Shown piece after piece: positions 1-14,300 of a stretch of DNA of 64,000 nt; position 1 is the first letter of the stretch; the number at the start of each line of letters is the position of its first letter. The position numbers and the translations under genes were made by a program. Location of the stretch: NCBI GenBank assembly GCA_015698045.1, contig BLAL01000017.1, forward strand, positions 124,001 to 188,000, in the 5' to 3' direction. A model generated the notes under the pieces. That model saw only the letters and a program-made list of their open reading frames with translations. It ran no database searches and was not told the origin of the DNA. Source of the stretch: Rhizophagus clarus (taxonomy: Eukaryota > Glomeromycota > Glomeromycetes > Glomerales > Glomeraceae).

Positions 1-3000
1 AAAAATCTTGTTCGTATTTCTGTACGAATTTTTCAACGATCCTTTCTTTACTTTCGTCTTCGGTACACATGTTTTAGGTATAAGATCTAATTTAAATAAA
101 TTGAATATGAAAGAAAAAAAAAACAGCAGGAAAAAAACCGATGTTTTTATATTCGAATAGAAGTATTAAGAAAGACGTTAAATTTGGTGATTATACAAAG
201 AAAAGATCGAAAAAATCGAGTATTTATACTTTACACAACTGAATCTGAAAGTATACAATCAACTTTGATGCGACATGTTGTTAAAGTGATAAGAAAATTT
301 TCCTTGGGATCCTTCCCATGTGTAGCATTGATAATTTCATTTTAAGGAACATTTTTAGGAACACTGATTACCAGGTAACTTTGTTTATGCACGTTTAATA
401 AATTAAATATTTACAATTTTAGTATTCATATATATTAATGGATTAATAATTGATTTTATTTAAAAAGATAATATATTCGCGTAGCGTAAAGTTAGAAGAA
501 AAAAAAAATTACACTTTTAATATTTATTAATTTATATATTATTTTTATATTCTATAAATAGATATACTGTACATAAATTGTAGATCACAGATCAAATTGC
601 TTTGTCAAAAGAAGGAACCAATTATCCGATTACTTTACTTTTTATGTTGCATTTCTTTACTATGTAAAGTTAACATTGTTTTTAAAATGTTCCATTGGAA
701 TTCAGCTGCAGGAAAAAGAACCTTTTTTTTTATTTGTTTTACAATATATTGTAAAAGACAAATTCCTGGTATCTAGCTCATTTTAATTTTCTGTTAGAAT
801 AGTAATTAATATATGAAAATATTCAACAGGAATTCATATTTCGTCATCGTGCGTCACATTTTTATTTTAGTCAATTTAATTTACAAAAAAAAAAAAAAAA
901 AAAAAATATTTCTTATTAGATTTATTAATAGATTAAAATCTAATATTCTAATATTCTAATGACATTATATACAGTATACTATAATAATAATTTAATGTTT
1001 CAGAAAATAAAATTCAATAAAAAATTTTCATTGTGAAAAAAAAAAAATGTACTAATAGAAGACACGTACTTGGTATTGCATTAAAGAGGAAGACATGATG
1101 CTGTTGTGTGATTCATATGATTCATACCATTCATATGATTTATACATAGCGTAATCGGTGCATCCATTACATGATCACTTGTGACGTGAATTACGTATAT
1201 GGAAATTGCTTTCCCTTTAAACCCACGCCTGACCGAACACAATCATTGTTACATTTTTCTATCCTTCGTCATGAGTTAATTACTTTGCATCAAAGAATTG
1301 ATCACGAGAACATCTCCACGGAATAACTTCCAAGATGTCGACTTTAATGGAAATTGTTGTTTTTTTTTTTATTATTATTTAAGTGGCATTTTTCTTTAAA
1401 AAAAAAAAAATTTTTTTTTTTTTTGCATAAAATTGTTTCAAGTGTCTTCGGAATTCGCGAAATCGAATTCGATCCATTCCTAATTATATATAACAAAAGA
1501 AATGTAAATTACTTTAAAAGATAAAGATATATTGAATTAATATAAAAATATAATTCTCCTAGTCTATCCGTAATTTAGGTTTAAAGATCTATCTATAAAG
1601 AAATTGATGCAAATCATTCTATTTATGGGAGAATTCAACGACCAAAAATTTTATAAAATAAGTAAAATGCAATTGAATCCTTATTTTATTTTTATTTTTA
1701 TTTATTTTATTTATTTATTTATTTATTTTTTTGAAAGAAAAAAAAAAGTCGATTCGACAATCGGCTAATAATTGAATAATCACCTTTTACGCCATTACAT
1801 TAATATATCCTTATAAAATGAGTACAATGTATTTGATATTATCAACTGTAGTACGTACATACATTATACAGCCAAAAGGAATTACTCTCCGTCAAAATGT
1901 TAAGAGAAGATTTTTAATTAAAAATCCTTAGTAACGCAAAAGAAAAGAAAATATCGCAAAAGATATAAAAAAAAAAAAAGGTAGTAACCAAACTTAGAAA
2001 AATAAAAAAGAGATTATTTTTTTTTTTTTTTTTTTTGTTTTTTGAAAAAAAAAAATAATAATTTAATTGTCTGTCATATAATTAAGGAAATCCAAACATA
2101 ATCTTTATAATAATTATCCTTATTTAAGTAAAATGATAATCCATCCAATTGGAGAGAAATTAAAATTTCATTCATTGTGAAAGAATATAAATAATTGTGA
2201 TTATGACATTAATATCTTGAAACTAAACTTGATTTGGATATATAAATGAATTATTAGATAATAAACGCGACGATTCATTACTATCTTTAGCATCAGAAAT
2301 TTCAAAGATGATAATCACGATTAATTAAAAAAAAATATTTTTTTTTTTTTTTTTTTTTTTTACATGTAATACAGTATATTATAAATTGTTGAAATAAATA
2401 TTGACTCCCTTGTTTTGCGTATTTAGTAAAAATTGGATGAATTCGTATTAATCCGTGCATATAAAGTAAGTTACCGATCAGGAGGGATTATGTTATCCTT
2501 CACATGATGTTTGTTTGTGCATGTCGTAAAAAAAAATGGAGTTTCCGTTATTTGACTCATCATTTTTCTTTTCCTCGTTAGAAATTATGAAATTCGTCAT
2601 AGATTTGTAATGGCGAGAATATGGTTTAATGAGAAAATTTTTTGTGGTTTCAAAAACGAACAGTATAGAAAGAACAATGTAGAAGATTAGCTAAAATTAT
2701 TATAATTATTATAATACTTTACTATAATTAATATCTCTTCACTTTTTTTTTTTTTAAAAAAAAAAGAATGCTATTGCTATTGATTTTTTGATTCCATTAT
2801 TTCTCTAATTATTTAATTAAACTTTCCAAATTCGAAATATAGGAATGCAAAAGAAGTAGAAATAATCGTCAAGAAAAAGAAAATTAATTCTATAATTCCA
2901 AAGGAAAAATGAATTTTCCATCGAAATTACTACGTGGAGTTGAATTAGTGAGGAATGAAAGAAAGGAATTTAATCTCATGCAAAGAAAATTGACAAAACT

Positions 3001-3330
3001 TTTTGGTATGGTTATGTTAAAATCATAATTTGAAATATCGTACGTTATCATGCAGGGACAGCATACCGATAATACCGTTTCAGCCTTTTTTTCGCTATAT
3101 TCTTTTGTTATTGTTATTATTCATTCAATTAATTCAATTAGGAATATGCGGGATTCAACGACCGATATTTTTTGATATCCAGTATTAGTAGCACTGAATT
3201 ACCATTGATCACCGCAGTGTATTATTGATGATCGACCATTTCGGTATGTGTCCGTGATCCGCATAAATTTTGATTGTTGGATTAAATGGTAATAAGCCTT
3301 ATTAATCTGTCATTCCATGAATAGAAACTA
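1..3330. other. Gene-poor AT-rich stretch
   Basis: No reading frame here shows protein-like composition or a supported splice structure on either strand. The stretch is dominated by A/T homopolymers of 10-22 bases (for example near 880-905, 2015-2035 and 2338-2360) and by ATTT tandem steps near 1681-1730. No RNA gene was recognised. Confidence 0.6.
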
Positions 3331-3419
3331 TTGTGTCAATTGATCATTTTTGGATAAAGAGACTATTGTATTGCGTATATGACATACGACATACGTATAA
3401 GTACATCAAAAAGGTAATT

Positions 3420-3760
3420 CGACAATGTCATAGCTCCGACAATGTCATAGCGAAAAAAACTGTGCCTTTGATAGCCGCGAATAGCCGACTAAAAAATCGC
3501 TTTTTTTTTGGACAGAAAAAACGTGTAAACTCCGACGACGTTATGGCGAAAAAAAAACTGTGCCTTTCATAGTCACGTTTCTAATTAGGAAAAAAAGTTA
3601 TAGTGACATTTATTTTTACTTTCCACTGGCATCACCCGAAAATCCAAGGCGGATAATCAATTAAAACTAGGCCAAGAAATCGTTTTCACAATTCTAGACG
3701 GAAGGGTTCGACGACGTCATGGCGAAATAAATTATCATAGTGGTAAGAAAACCTAGACCA
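3420..3760 (+). repeat. Diverged tandem repeat (CGACGA/CATGGCGAAA)
   Basis: The phrase GACAATGTCATAGC occurs twice within 3421-3452. Related phrases GACGACGTTATGGCGAAAAA near 3533 and GACGACGTCATGGCGAAATA near 3710 follow. After two of them comes AACTGTGCCTTT(G/C)ATAG (3460 and 3556). The copies differ by substitutions and indels. They look like relics of an old duplicated element rather than coding sequence; the 79-codon frame over them is not protein-like. Confidence 0.5.
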
Positions 3761-4636
3761 AAAAACTATTTTCATAATATTAATGTTAATGGAACTTTTT
3801 CTGGACGAAAAAAACCAAAAGCGATCATAGTAAATGTAAAATATATATAGGTACCACTTTTTTTGTCGGTTTCATTATAATATTATATATAATAAGCGTT
3901 GTATTTGCGATAAAATAATGTTGAAGAGCATCTTTAATTATAATATTGGATCAAGGTTAATTAATATTTTTTTATCGAAAACCTTTTAGGTACAAAACCT
4001 ACAATATTAAACGTACGATATAAATACACTGCGTTATGAAAGATGTATTTTTGGAATTGAATTACATCATTACTCGTTATTATTGATCATTGTGAAACTG
4101 GACCTATGTAAGTATCATGTCATGTTAAAGTTGTTAGCTCGACATGTCATATTATATTCGGATGCTTGTAAAATGGTCACTTACATTAATTATTGATTGT
4201 CATTTTCCAAATTTCGACAGTTCTACCCGGTTTATTATCAAGTAGGGAGTAATTGCTTAATTCGTATATATATTAACATTTGATAAAATTGAAGGGCAGC
4301 ATCATTCTACATATTAGCGTTTTAAAATTGAAGATCCTACTTGCCACATTATAACTGCCGTTCGAGAAGCAATATGTTGATCTACAAGTGCGACATGTGT
4401 CAACTATTTAATATCTGATATAGAATTATCGTCGTTTGCGCCATGTTTCAAAATGTATTCTTTGAGAATGCCTTTTGTTTTTCTCAATCTATAAAAAGCA
4501 TCGTTACGTTTTTTTCAAATATTCACAATTTTGACCGACGATCCTTATAATTACTTCTCTTTTATTAGCATTCTTATTATACTTCTTTTTTTCTTAAGTT
4601 TATAGTTGAATACCCCATCATCGTATGGTTTGTGCA

Positions 4637-4838
4637 GTTTTTCCGTTGAGATTTGAATAAACTTATATTCGACTAGTGAATCCCGAAAATAGTGTTTCTT
4701 ATCTGTAAGTCACGGCGCCTTCTGTGCAGTTGGAATTATCGTTATCATTTAGTAAATTCCATTGAGATTTAAATATATACTTTATAATTGACCAGCGAAT
4801 TTCGAAGGTTAGCGTTTTTCAATAAGGTCATGGCGCCT
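4637..4838 (+). repeat. Two-copy diverged tandem duplication (~115 bp)
   Basis: Copy 1 (about 4640-4718) and copy 2 (about 4755-4838) share the ordered phrases TTGAGATTTGAATA / TTGAGATTTAAATA, GACTAGTGAATCCCGAA / GACCAGCGAATTTCGAA, and a shared end AAGTCACGGCGCCTT / AGGTCATGGCGCCTT. About a quarter of positions differ, so the duplication is old. No coding function is visible. Confidence 0.55.
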
Positions 4839-5043
4839 TTAAATATTCATCATCTTGTTCCACGAATTCAGTCTTGGCTCTATAGTCGAATTTGATCTGC
4901 GTGGACTAATTTCCTTTTTTTCACCCTCATTTTCCCTCTTATCTTTTACTAAACCCTCTTTTATTTTCTTGACACATTTTCCCTCTATGGCATTATTTCT
5001 AAGTAATTTTATTGTGATGCGACAAGAAATTAATATATTAATA

Positions 5044-5044
<1 letters not shown>

Positions 5045-5090
<46 letters not shown>
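5045..5090 (+). repeat. Poly(A) tract, 46 A
   Basis: An uninterrupted run of 46 adenines, the longest homopolymer in the window. It could be the tail of an old retroposed copy or simple slippage; no recognisable retrogene was seen immediately 5' of it. Confidence 0.9.
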
Positions 5091-5092
<2 letters not shown>

Positions 5093-5099
5093 CAAATAC

Positions 5100-5748
5100 A
5101 TTTTCTTAGCAAGACTGTCTAGTATCCATATGAACCGAACCGATCAAAAAACCTTTGGAGCTTTCTAAACGTATAGCAAATTTAGGTTGTACTTGAAGGT
5201 ATTAAATATTTATGATATCATCATTCTCATAATTAAGACCTTAACTTACTCTTAAATATTTCGCAATTCAAAGAAAAATTATTATAACTTTCAAAATGAT
5301 GTGGCCTGATATGATCGAACGAAAAAAAAAAAAGAATAACAGATTACTGGATATCAACTGGACGAATATATATATCTGATATTCGAATATTCCAATCATT
5401 GATTAATTATTAATAGAAAAATGAAATGCTTTATTTGTTAATCGTTTTGTTAATCAAAACATTCGGATTAACATTCCGATTAATAAATTAGTAAACACTT
5501 GGTCCTGTTCAGGCTTTGCCACTTTTCATTTCTGAATTTGAATTTTCATTTTGTGTATTTTTTTTTTTTTTCGGATGATGGAAGTTCATTTGACTAATAG
5601 ATAGATAGATATCGAAAATATAGAAAATTTCTACGCAATCTATTTAACGAATATGCTACGTTAAAAAAAAAAAAATATAATTGCGGAACATTCGGATTAT
5701 GATGATTATTTTATTAATAATTTATTAATTCCTACTTTCAAATTGTAA

Positions 5749-5787
<39 letters not shown>

Positions 5788-8700
5788 TAAGCCTAAGAAA
5801 AAAAAACCGACATAAAAATAGAAATTTTTTATGTCCATTGTTTCGGTTTGCGTTACATTAGTTTTTTGACATATTTAGAAAATCATTTTAAATTACTAAC
5901 GTTTAACAACTTTCAATATGGCATTTCATTATTTCAAAATTACAAAAAAAAATAAAAAATAAAAAATAAAAAATGATATTTTAACTTTGACATTTAAATT
6001 TTTTTTTTTTTTTTTTTCGAAGAATCATTTTTACGGCTTCATTTCTTCAATATCTCTTATTATAATCATAATAATCTATCATTTTAAGAGGTTTGTGCTG
6101 TCAAAGTTTCATAAGCACAACAAATCTTTAAATAACAATCTTAAAGGTAAATGAAAGAATTAATTTAGGACTCCTAATTTTCCCGATGTGCATTATTATC
6201 AAATTTAACGATCAACCAATAATATGAGAAAAATTATAAATTATTGTTTGTTCTTTTTATAAATAAATAAATATAAACTTAATTATTGATAAATGCCGTG
6301 TTAAAATCTTAACTAATTGTTTCAAAAGTATCACAAACGCCAAGAATACAATGAAAAAAGAATATTATAATATATTTAAGAAATTCTTATTTAAGAAATA
6401 AGTTTCTAAAGGGATCAAATGAATTCACGTACGAAAAGCATCATACTAACTTTATTTAGAATAATGTAACTTTCCACACTGATATTAATATGATTGATTA
6501 TTATTAACGCGTTTCAAAGAAATTACCAAGGTTTAGATAGAAATAATTGATAGCCAATAAAAAAAAAAAAATCCAAATATATATATATCTATTTTTTTTT
6601 TTTTTAAGTTTCAAACTTTAAAAATAAAAGTTTGTTTAATTTTACCTTTTTTATCGATTCCCATAAACCTCTTGTTCTTCATTTTTAGATAAAGGAGAAT
6701 TCAAATTTTTTATGTTACAAAATTGACGCGATTTTTAACTTTTTTATCAAAAATAAATAAACAAAATAGGAAAATTTCATACAACAGAAACAGATTAAAA
6801 AGATAAACTTTCTATTTTAGGTACGTACCAAATTGAGTAAAGCATGTATCGGAGAATTGCGAAATTTTTAACCGTACAAAGTTTTCTCTCATTTTCATGA
6901 TTTAAATGGATAACGCTGTGCGATCATCCAGTTAACCTTTATAAGCGAAAACAACGACCAAATGATTTTGGCAACACAATAATATCGTATGATTTTTTTT
7001 AGATGGTATACAATTACTAATTTTGTAATTGGTTTATTTAAAAATAGATAAATCTACGTTAATCAGTTTATCAAATATTCTCACAATTATAAATATGACC
7101 ATTAATTAAAGTATTTTAATTTTTAACGAATTTCAACGAAAATAATGATCAAAAAAAAGTGAAACGAAGACGAATTAAACGAAATAAGAATTTCAACGAA
7201 AAAAATGATTGAAAACGACTGAAATAACGATCGAAATCGAAAATCGACCGAAAAATCGATCAAAAAACGGAACTTTCGAAAATAAATAGAAAAATTGAAA
7301 ACAAATTTCAATTTATCGTAGCAAATCGACAATTTCATCTATAAAAACAAAGATCTTAAAAAAAAAAAAAAAGCTGTGTCGAAAAGAAAAAAAAAAAAAA
7401 ATTTTTTTCTTTAAAATGGCTGCGTCGTATTAATCAGTCAAGCCGTAAAATCGATCCTTTTACGATGATTATTTTAAAATCAATTTTGGGAATGCACCGA
7501 GATTAAAGCCACTACTAAAAAAATTTACTAGAAATTAAGCCTTACTTAATTTTTCTTAGTCAAAAAAAAATCGAATAACACCTTCCCGTTTCCCTTTTCC
7601 CTTTTCCCTTTTATATTAAAAATTTTATGTCACATTTAAAAAATTTTCACGTTCGACTTATAACTGATAACAAAAAAGAAAAATTTTCTAATTTTTATTG
7701 TAAGATATTATTAGTGAGCTTTTTTTTTATCCGTTATTAATTTTTTAAACACATTTTTGAAAAAAAAATAGGATAGATCAATGATTTTTAATTTTATTTA
7801 TTGATTTTTCTGAATTTTTTGTAAATGATCGATAGTACTGTATACGCTTATAAAAATGAAACGAAAACGTATTAAAGAAATATAAATTATTCATAATGTT
7901 ACAAAACATAATTATGAATGATTCAAAATAAGTATACCATCTCATACATTAAAGATTTATAATTTTCAATTTGATAACTAAAAAAAAAGAAACATGTAAA
8001 GTTACACTATAGCTGACGGCAATCCTTTTGAACAGGTGTAACCGTAATATCTCTCTTTTTGAACGTTACAGTTACAGTCGATAATTTTTGGCGTTCGGAT
8101 AGGCTTCTTTTTTAACTTTTTTCCGTAAATCATTTCATGATCTTATCAATCCAGATAATGAATGAGATAATGCACGAACCACATGTCACATCATTTTATC
8201 ATTGTGCAGCAAGTAAATTCTTTTCTTATATTTAGATTATCTGTTATAATAAAATATTGCCATAATTGTTGTGTTTGTCGTTATATCTAACATTTTGTTA
8301 TTAAATTTTATTATTTTTCAATAATTACTTGTAAATAGAAGGCTAACAAATTAAAGAAATAGATATAATACATTATTTTAACATTTTCATATGAAATATA
8401 GTTTTTGCAACTAGCAATCTCTTCATTGTATACACGTATTACTGTATATTGTATGTCCTCCATGGTAATGAAATCATTGGTGTTTAAATATTGTCTCTTA
8501 TAATATACTTATCAAATCAAATTACCAATTTTACTACTCACATATGAAATTACATATGAGATGTCAAAATCACGAGAAAAATAATAATCCCGTCTCATGT
8601 TCTTCTAAGAGATGTCATAGTCATCATTCTATTGTGCATCTGATCACAGAATACAACATTTTCATTTTTAAAAACTCTCTGTATTTGCCTCCTAAGATGA

Positions 8701-9700
8701 CAGTAATATATTATTGGGCTTGTATGGAAAAGCCTGAATATTCTTTAGTTTAGAATAGTTATCTTTGTGTTTTAGCCATGATGTTAAAAATGACTCTGAG
8801 ATCTCATGCAATATTTGCTGATATCCTCTTGATCAATTTGCAACATTTGCAAATATTTTCTTGTTCAATTTACTAAATAGTTTGTCATATTTCTCTTTTT
8901 ATATTAGATTATTCCTATTGTTACTATTTAAAGTCAAATAATAAATATACTCGATGAATGAAACTAATAAATGGGAAATGAATTAACTTCTCCAATTAGT
9001 TAATAATTATAATACAGTACATCTAAAGTGTCACACTCCTGACCCCTCCTTTAATTTCTAGTTGGTGAACCTTATTTGTCACCCATTTATTTCTCGCATT
9101 CGTAATTTCTTAATGTCGTAATGCCCCCCCCAAAAACTGCTCCGCTTTAGAACAGAATCCTCGCTGTTTGTGTAGCATTTTATTCGACGCGTTAGTTCAA
9201 AAAAAAAAAAAAAAAATTGTAATATTTATGAATGATTTAGGAACAATTCGAAATCTGCTATAATTAATTTCACATGAGCAGAGAGATCAGATATTCAGAT
9301 TTTCATTTTCATCATTGCCGATCATGGATTGAAAAATTGTATATAAGTGTGCGATATTTTTGGCTTTTTTTGAATGATCTCACAATTGTCGGGTTCTATT
9401 CTTTATCAAATGTGGAAAAATTTTTTGATCGTACCTGCTTTATTATTGTTTTATTATATATTACAATGTGATGATGTAGAAACCTTAATACTTTCTAGTT
9501 TAGGAATTACTAATTAACGTAATAATTTGTCTATTGCACATGGAACAAGGATTACTATATGCAATTTGGAGATTATATAATGAAAAACCATGGAATATAT
9601 TTTTATGTTTAATTTTTTTTGATAATTGCGTTATCTGTTATTTCTTGAATATACAAAGATAACTATAATAATACGTATAATATATTCTTATTTGGGATTA
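5100..9700. other. Gene-poor AT-rich stretch with simple repeats
   Basis: No gene can be supported. Short frames exist (for example 8544-8753, 9274-9471) but lack domain signals and splice support. Around 7115-7290 a degenerate run of ATTTCAACGAAAA and CGAAA-type words repeats. A member of the dispersed GGACGAATA family lies near 5345-5395. Confidence 0.5.
5345..5398 (+). repeat. Dispersed GGACGAATA repeat, copy 1
   Basis: ACTGGATATCAACTGGACGAATATATATATCTGATATTCGAATATTCC is the local text in pieces. The core GGACGAATA followed within about 20 bases by its partial inverse TATTCGAATA recurs near 37340, 38530 and 53720. This copy is the shortest. Confidence 0.45.
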
Positions 9701-9714
9701 ATGAACTTTGAAAT

Positions 9715-10640
9715 ATGAAACAAATTAATAGTGGTAGATTTAGTGTGATTCGCCATGCTACGTGGAAATATAGTCCTTTAACTATGATAAGGGGGAAAAT
9801 TGAAAGAACTAGGCAAATTTATGAAGAAATAAGACAATTTTTTAATGATGAAGGATTAGATCAATTTTATGAAAAATTCGAACAATTTCGTGATAATTTA
9901 GGACCAACGTCAAAACATGTAATGTTGCTTTTAAAGTGATTAAATCATTCAGATAATAATATGAAAAACTTTTTAAATGAATTAAAAGCACATATACAAT
10001 GTGCTACTGTATGATTTTCAAAAGGTAATGGTTAGATGTTATGGTGTTAGTCAAAATCCAACCACTAGAGAATATATGTTTGTAATGGAATTGGAACGAA
10101 ACGGAGATTTGCGTCTATTTTTAGTAAAAAAATTTTCAATGCTTAAATGGTATAATGACAAGTTAAAGTTGCTATTTAGTTTGACTAATGGATTATAGAC
10201 AATACACAAAGCAAAACTTAGACATTGTGATCTCCATGCTGGTAATATTTTATTTGGAGATGATGGAAAAGCATCTTTAACAGATTTAGGGTTAAGTTGT
10301 TCCAAGAATGAACAATCAAAATTAAAATATGGCATGTTACCATTTGTTGCTCCCGAAATCTTAAGAGATGAGAAATATACTTTCGCATCTGATGTTATTT
10401 TTCAAAGTAAAAGGCTGAAGATACTCCCGAATATTATAGAGTTAATGGAAGGATGCTGGAATTCTGAATCATCGAAAAGACCTTCGGCTATTGAAATATA
10501 TAATACATTTAAATTATTGGTTTCTTGGTAAATGGTATGATCAATTTAAAAAAGCTGATCAATTTTACACAGCGAGAGAAATTACTGTATTCAATCTAAT
10601 TTATCATCTGGTAAAAAGAAACTTTATTTACATATTTTTT
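9715..10640 (+). pseudogene. Protein kinase pseudogene (Rhizophagus-type)
   Basis: Pieces of a protein-kinase domain lie in order but in different frames. A glycine-loop-like INSGRFSVIRHATW (9727-9768) comes first, then a VAFKVIK strand in a shifted frame near 9924, FLNELKAH at about 9973, and YGVSQNPTTREYMFVMELERNGDL (10039-10110). The catalytic loop RHCDLHAGNILF (about 10219-10254, HCD in place of HRD) follows, then DLG in place of DFG, APEILRDEKYTFASDV, and a final subdomain GCWNSESSKRPSAIEIY. At least two frameshifts and an in-frame TAG at 10196-10198 interrupt it. A KKAD-type C-terminal segment continues in another frame to about 10590. The HRD Arg and DFG Phe are changed as well, so an active kinase is unlikely. 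The order and spacing match the lineage-expanded fungal kinase family common in Rhizophagus genomes. Confidence 0.85.
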
Positions 10641-11390
10641 GATCTTTTTTTTTTTTTATTTTACTTTTACTTATTTTACTTACTAACAATTTAAAAAGCT
10701 AATCAATCTCCTATGTAGAAAGAAAGAACAAGTTCTGATCAATTTGATGGATATTTATCATCAGGTAGAACTATTTATAAATTTTATGGATTTTTGATCT
10801 TTTTTTTTTTTTTTGTTTTACTTTTACTTAATAGTTCTTTTTATTTTATTTAAAGATTCTCTGTTTTCATGTAAAATATAAACCTTTATAATTTCATTTT
10901 AAATGTTCGTTTATACTTTTTTTTTCCTTTTGAATTTTGGCCGACCAAATCTTAAAATGTCAGATTTATTGCTATCTAATGTCAATTAATATTTCGTCTT
11001 TAAATTCTTTAAATATGATTTCTGCTTTTACAAGAAAAAAAATGTCAATATGGTGCTCATTTATCGTGTTTTGGACATAATTAATCGTAGATATCTGCTT
11101 TTATAATAATGTAACCTATTAGTAAAAGAATGTGAAAATTATAATAGCATATGGTTAAAACTTTATTTATCTCAAAGTTACACAAATTATCTAATATTCA
11201 TTAATTGAAAATAATGGTAAAACTTGTACAATATTAATTCTACCCAGTGTATAAAATCTATTTGTGGAATTTGCGGAGCGCAAACTATTTTTGATTTCCG
11301 CAAATCAGATATGATTTTAATCTGCGCATTGCGCAATAAGCATTCGACTTGAATATTAATACACTGATTCTACCAAATCTAATATTTAAT
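10640..11390. other. Intergenic, kinase relic to Ctf4-like gene 3' end
   Basis: AT-rich with T-runs near 10640-10665 and 10801-10816; no gene is seen. It separates the 3' end of the kinase relic (plus) from the 3' end of the Ctf4-like gene (minus), so the two converge. Confidence 0.5.
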
Positions 11391-11393
11391 CAT

Positions 11394-14300
11394 CTAATCG
11401 AAACATTCAATGACTTCCTTTTCCACATCAATATCCATATTATTTGATTCTTCCATACTTTTATCTATAATCAGCTCATTAACTTCTATATTATTTCTCG
11501 GTACTTCATTACTAATATTACTTTTATTATCCATTAAATAACTTTCAGACATTTTATCATTAGTCCGTTCATGTTCTTCCTTATTCTGTTCTGAATCATG
11601 CCCTGCTTCATTCTCTTGATTCTGATCTTGTGAATATTTATTTTCGTCATTTTTTTCTTTCATTCGTTTTTTAGGTGATCTTTCTTTACTAATTGCGGCT
11701 ACAATAATTGTAAAAAATTAGATACAATTGCCTTTTTATTAGTCAAATGTTTCCATTCTTTGTATACGTACCTGGCTTTTCATCGTCTACTACAGAAGGG
11801 TTTGTATTTGAACAACTGGATATAGCAGCAAAAGTGGATTCTATCAAAAACAAAATTTATTAATTTAGTAATTAAATTTTTTTTTTTTTTAATTTAACTG
11901 AAATTTTTTTTAAAAAAATTACTTTTAAGAAAGTAAGAACTTATAGGTGCGGCCGATTTCTTAGGCTTTGACAAATCTTTATTTTCCTGTTTCTTTTCAT
12001 CGTTCATATCTTTTGCGCTTCTTTTTAGTGAAGAAATTTGTCTCCCTTCGTATTGTGATGACTCTCCCACATTGTTGTGATTAAAGTCGGATACATATAT
12101 GGAAGCACTTTTAAACAGGAAAAAAAAAATCACAAATTAATGTAAATTCTCGCAAAATAAATAATTTAAAATACAAATTTGATTATTTGGATTATTTACT
12201 CTGTATTTGTTAAGGGTTGTGAATGCGATGTTGTTTTATTTGATAAAGCATTTTGTCTCTCTTTTCTTCGTAATATTGATCTTTCTCTTTCCTTAATTTT
12301 TTCCTTTCAATAATATATGAAAAAAAATTATTTATTGTCAAATCTTTAAACATTAATAAATAACTTACTGATTTCAACTTGTTGATTTTTTCAGCTAAGT
12401 TTGGAACACGGTAAAATTCGGCAATTTTTAGAGCAGAATCCAAGAATTTCACTGAATTTAATAATTTCGCCAAACCCAAAGCACGTTCGTATTTTTCTTC
12501 ACCGACAGACGTCTAAATTTTTAATATTAAAAAATTTTAGTCACAACACATAATTTTTAAATAATATAATGTTTAAAAATTGACCATGATTAATTCGATT
12601 ATAATTTTGTTAGCATCTCTTTCTTTCTTCTTTAATTGTATAATTTTTTCTTCATTTAATTCGTTCTTCGCCTTAGCTTCTTGGTATTGGAAGCTCGATA
12701 TAATGGATTCGCGCATCCATCTATGTTGAAAGAGTATTTATTAAATTTCCTTTACATGATTTATAAGAAACTACCAACAAACGAACTAACCTTTCTTCAT
12801 AGCGCCCACTTTCGTTATCAAGATGCAAAAGTGGTATTTGCCAATTAATTTCGTCGTATGCCGGTCGGGGGTAGCGAGGAACATCTTCACCATACTTAGG
12901 AGTAATTAAAAAATACGTAAATAATATAATCAAACAGACCACATTTGGTATTAGATATACACATTAAACTTTGCCAATTAATTACCTTAAGAATAAAACA
13001 CATTAATTTAGATTCCATAACCGCAACTGGCCAATATATCCACTCTTTCTCTTTTTCCTTCTCCTTTTCTTCAATCTCTTTTTCTTCATCTTTTTCTGCC
13101 TTGTTTTCAGGTATCTCATCCAAATCGATGATATCCGAATTCCTTTTTAATGATTTTGAGCTATCCGCATCAGATTTAGGTTCCTTTACAATATTGGTGG
13201 TATCTAATACAGGTACCCATCTTGCTTGTTTGTGCATTCGATGATCATGAAGTATATAAAGGACACCTTTAGAATCAAACATTGCCGGTAACTAAATAAT
13301 TTATTAAGACATCATGTAAGGACTAAGTTCAGTATTTAACTACTTCAGTAAATCAATATAAAGCTTACTCCTTCTTCAGAAAAGCCTAACCATCTCAAAG
13401 TTGATTCCTTAGATATCGGCAAAACGTCTTTTTGTATATCACCACGATCGTGCATATCATACAAAACATATCCAAGATTTTGTGAACCTATCACATATCA
13501 AATACCAAAGTTAAATAACACTATCATTAAAATAAATACACTAAAAAAAAAAAAAAATATTAATACCTTTGTGAGCAACACTTAAATGATAAGCGACCAA
13601 AAGTAAATTGTCATATGCTGCCATACAAACGATAGAAGGAAAAGCAAATATATAATTTTGAAACCCGAAAAGAGAAAAGAATCGCAAATAATTTTTAGAA
13701 GTTGCAATGGCTATTGCTTTATCACTTAAAGCAATGGCTAATATTTAATAGAAGAAATGAGTATTATTCTGCCAGATCACACATTGAAAAGACAAATGAA
13801 ATTTACCTATTATATCTTCACCCTCAGGAAGTGTTGACATCCATTCACCTTTTGGTCCCCAACTATTGTTTGGCTTATAATATAATATACTTGGATTCCC
13901 GCTATCAGATCCTACTGCAAAAAGTACTCCGTGTGCGCCTTAAATAAATTAATATTAATGTGATTTTTTTATTAAAATGTTTTTATCTCAATCATATTTC
14001 GAATAGATAATTACCAAGACAAGCCATAGTATAACCGACATCGTCATGAAAATTATATCCTCTGAACTGTGTTTTGTTATTATATTCAACATTTACCGAG
14101 TGAAAAGTAGTATTATTTACTGCGTGAATACAACCCAGCCAATTGACAGCTTATAATATTAAATAAATTAAATTAATGATAGAAATTTTTTTTTTAAAAA
14201 AATCTGAATAACTAAAGTTTAAATACCTAAATATCGACGACCATTTTTCATTGGCGATGATCCAGGCTGAAAAGGTGGTTGAAGCTCAGTAATATCTAAA

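Noticed and set aside
4855..5109. 84-codon frame ending in poly-Lys
   Set aside because: The Lys run is the 46-A homopolymer; the rest is T-rich and has no domain.
7123..7338. 71-codon minus-strand Phe-rich frame
   Set aside because: Product of the degenerate TTTCGTTGAAAT-type repeat; no protein-like pattern.
12945..13244. 99-codon plus-strand frame with a Ser/Phe run
   Set aside because: Antisense shadow of the Glu/Lys-rich stretch in exon 20 of the Ctf4-like gene.
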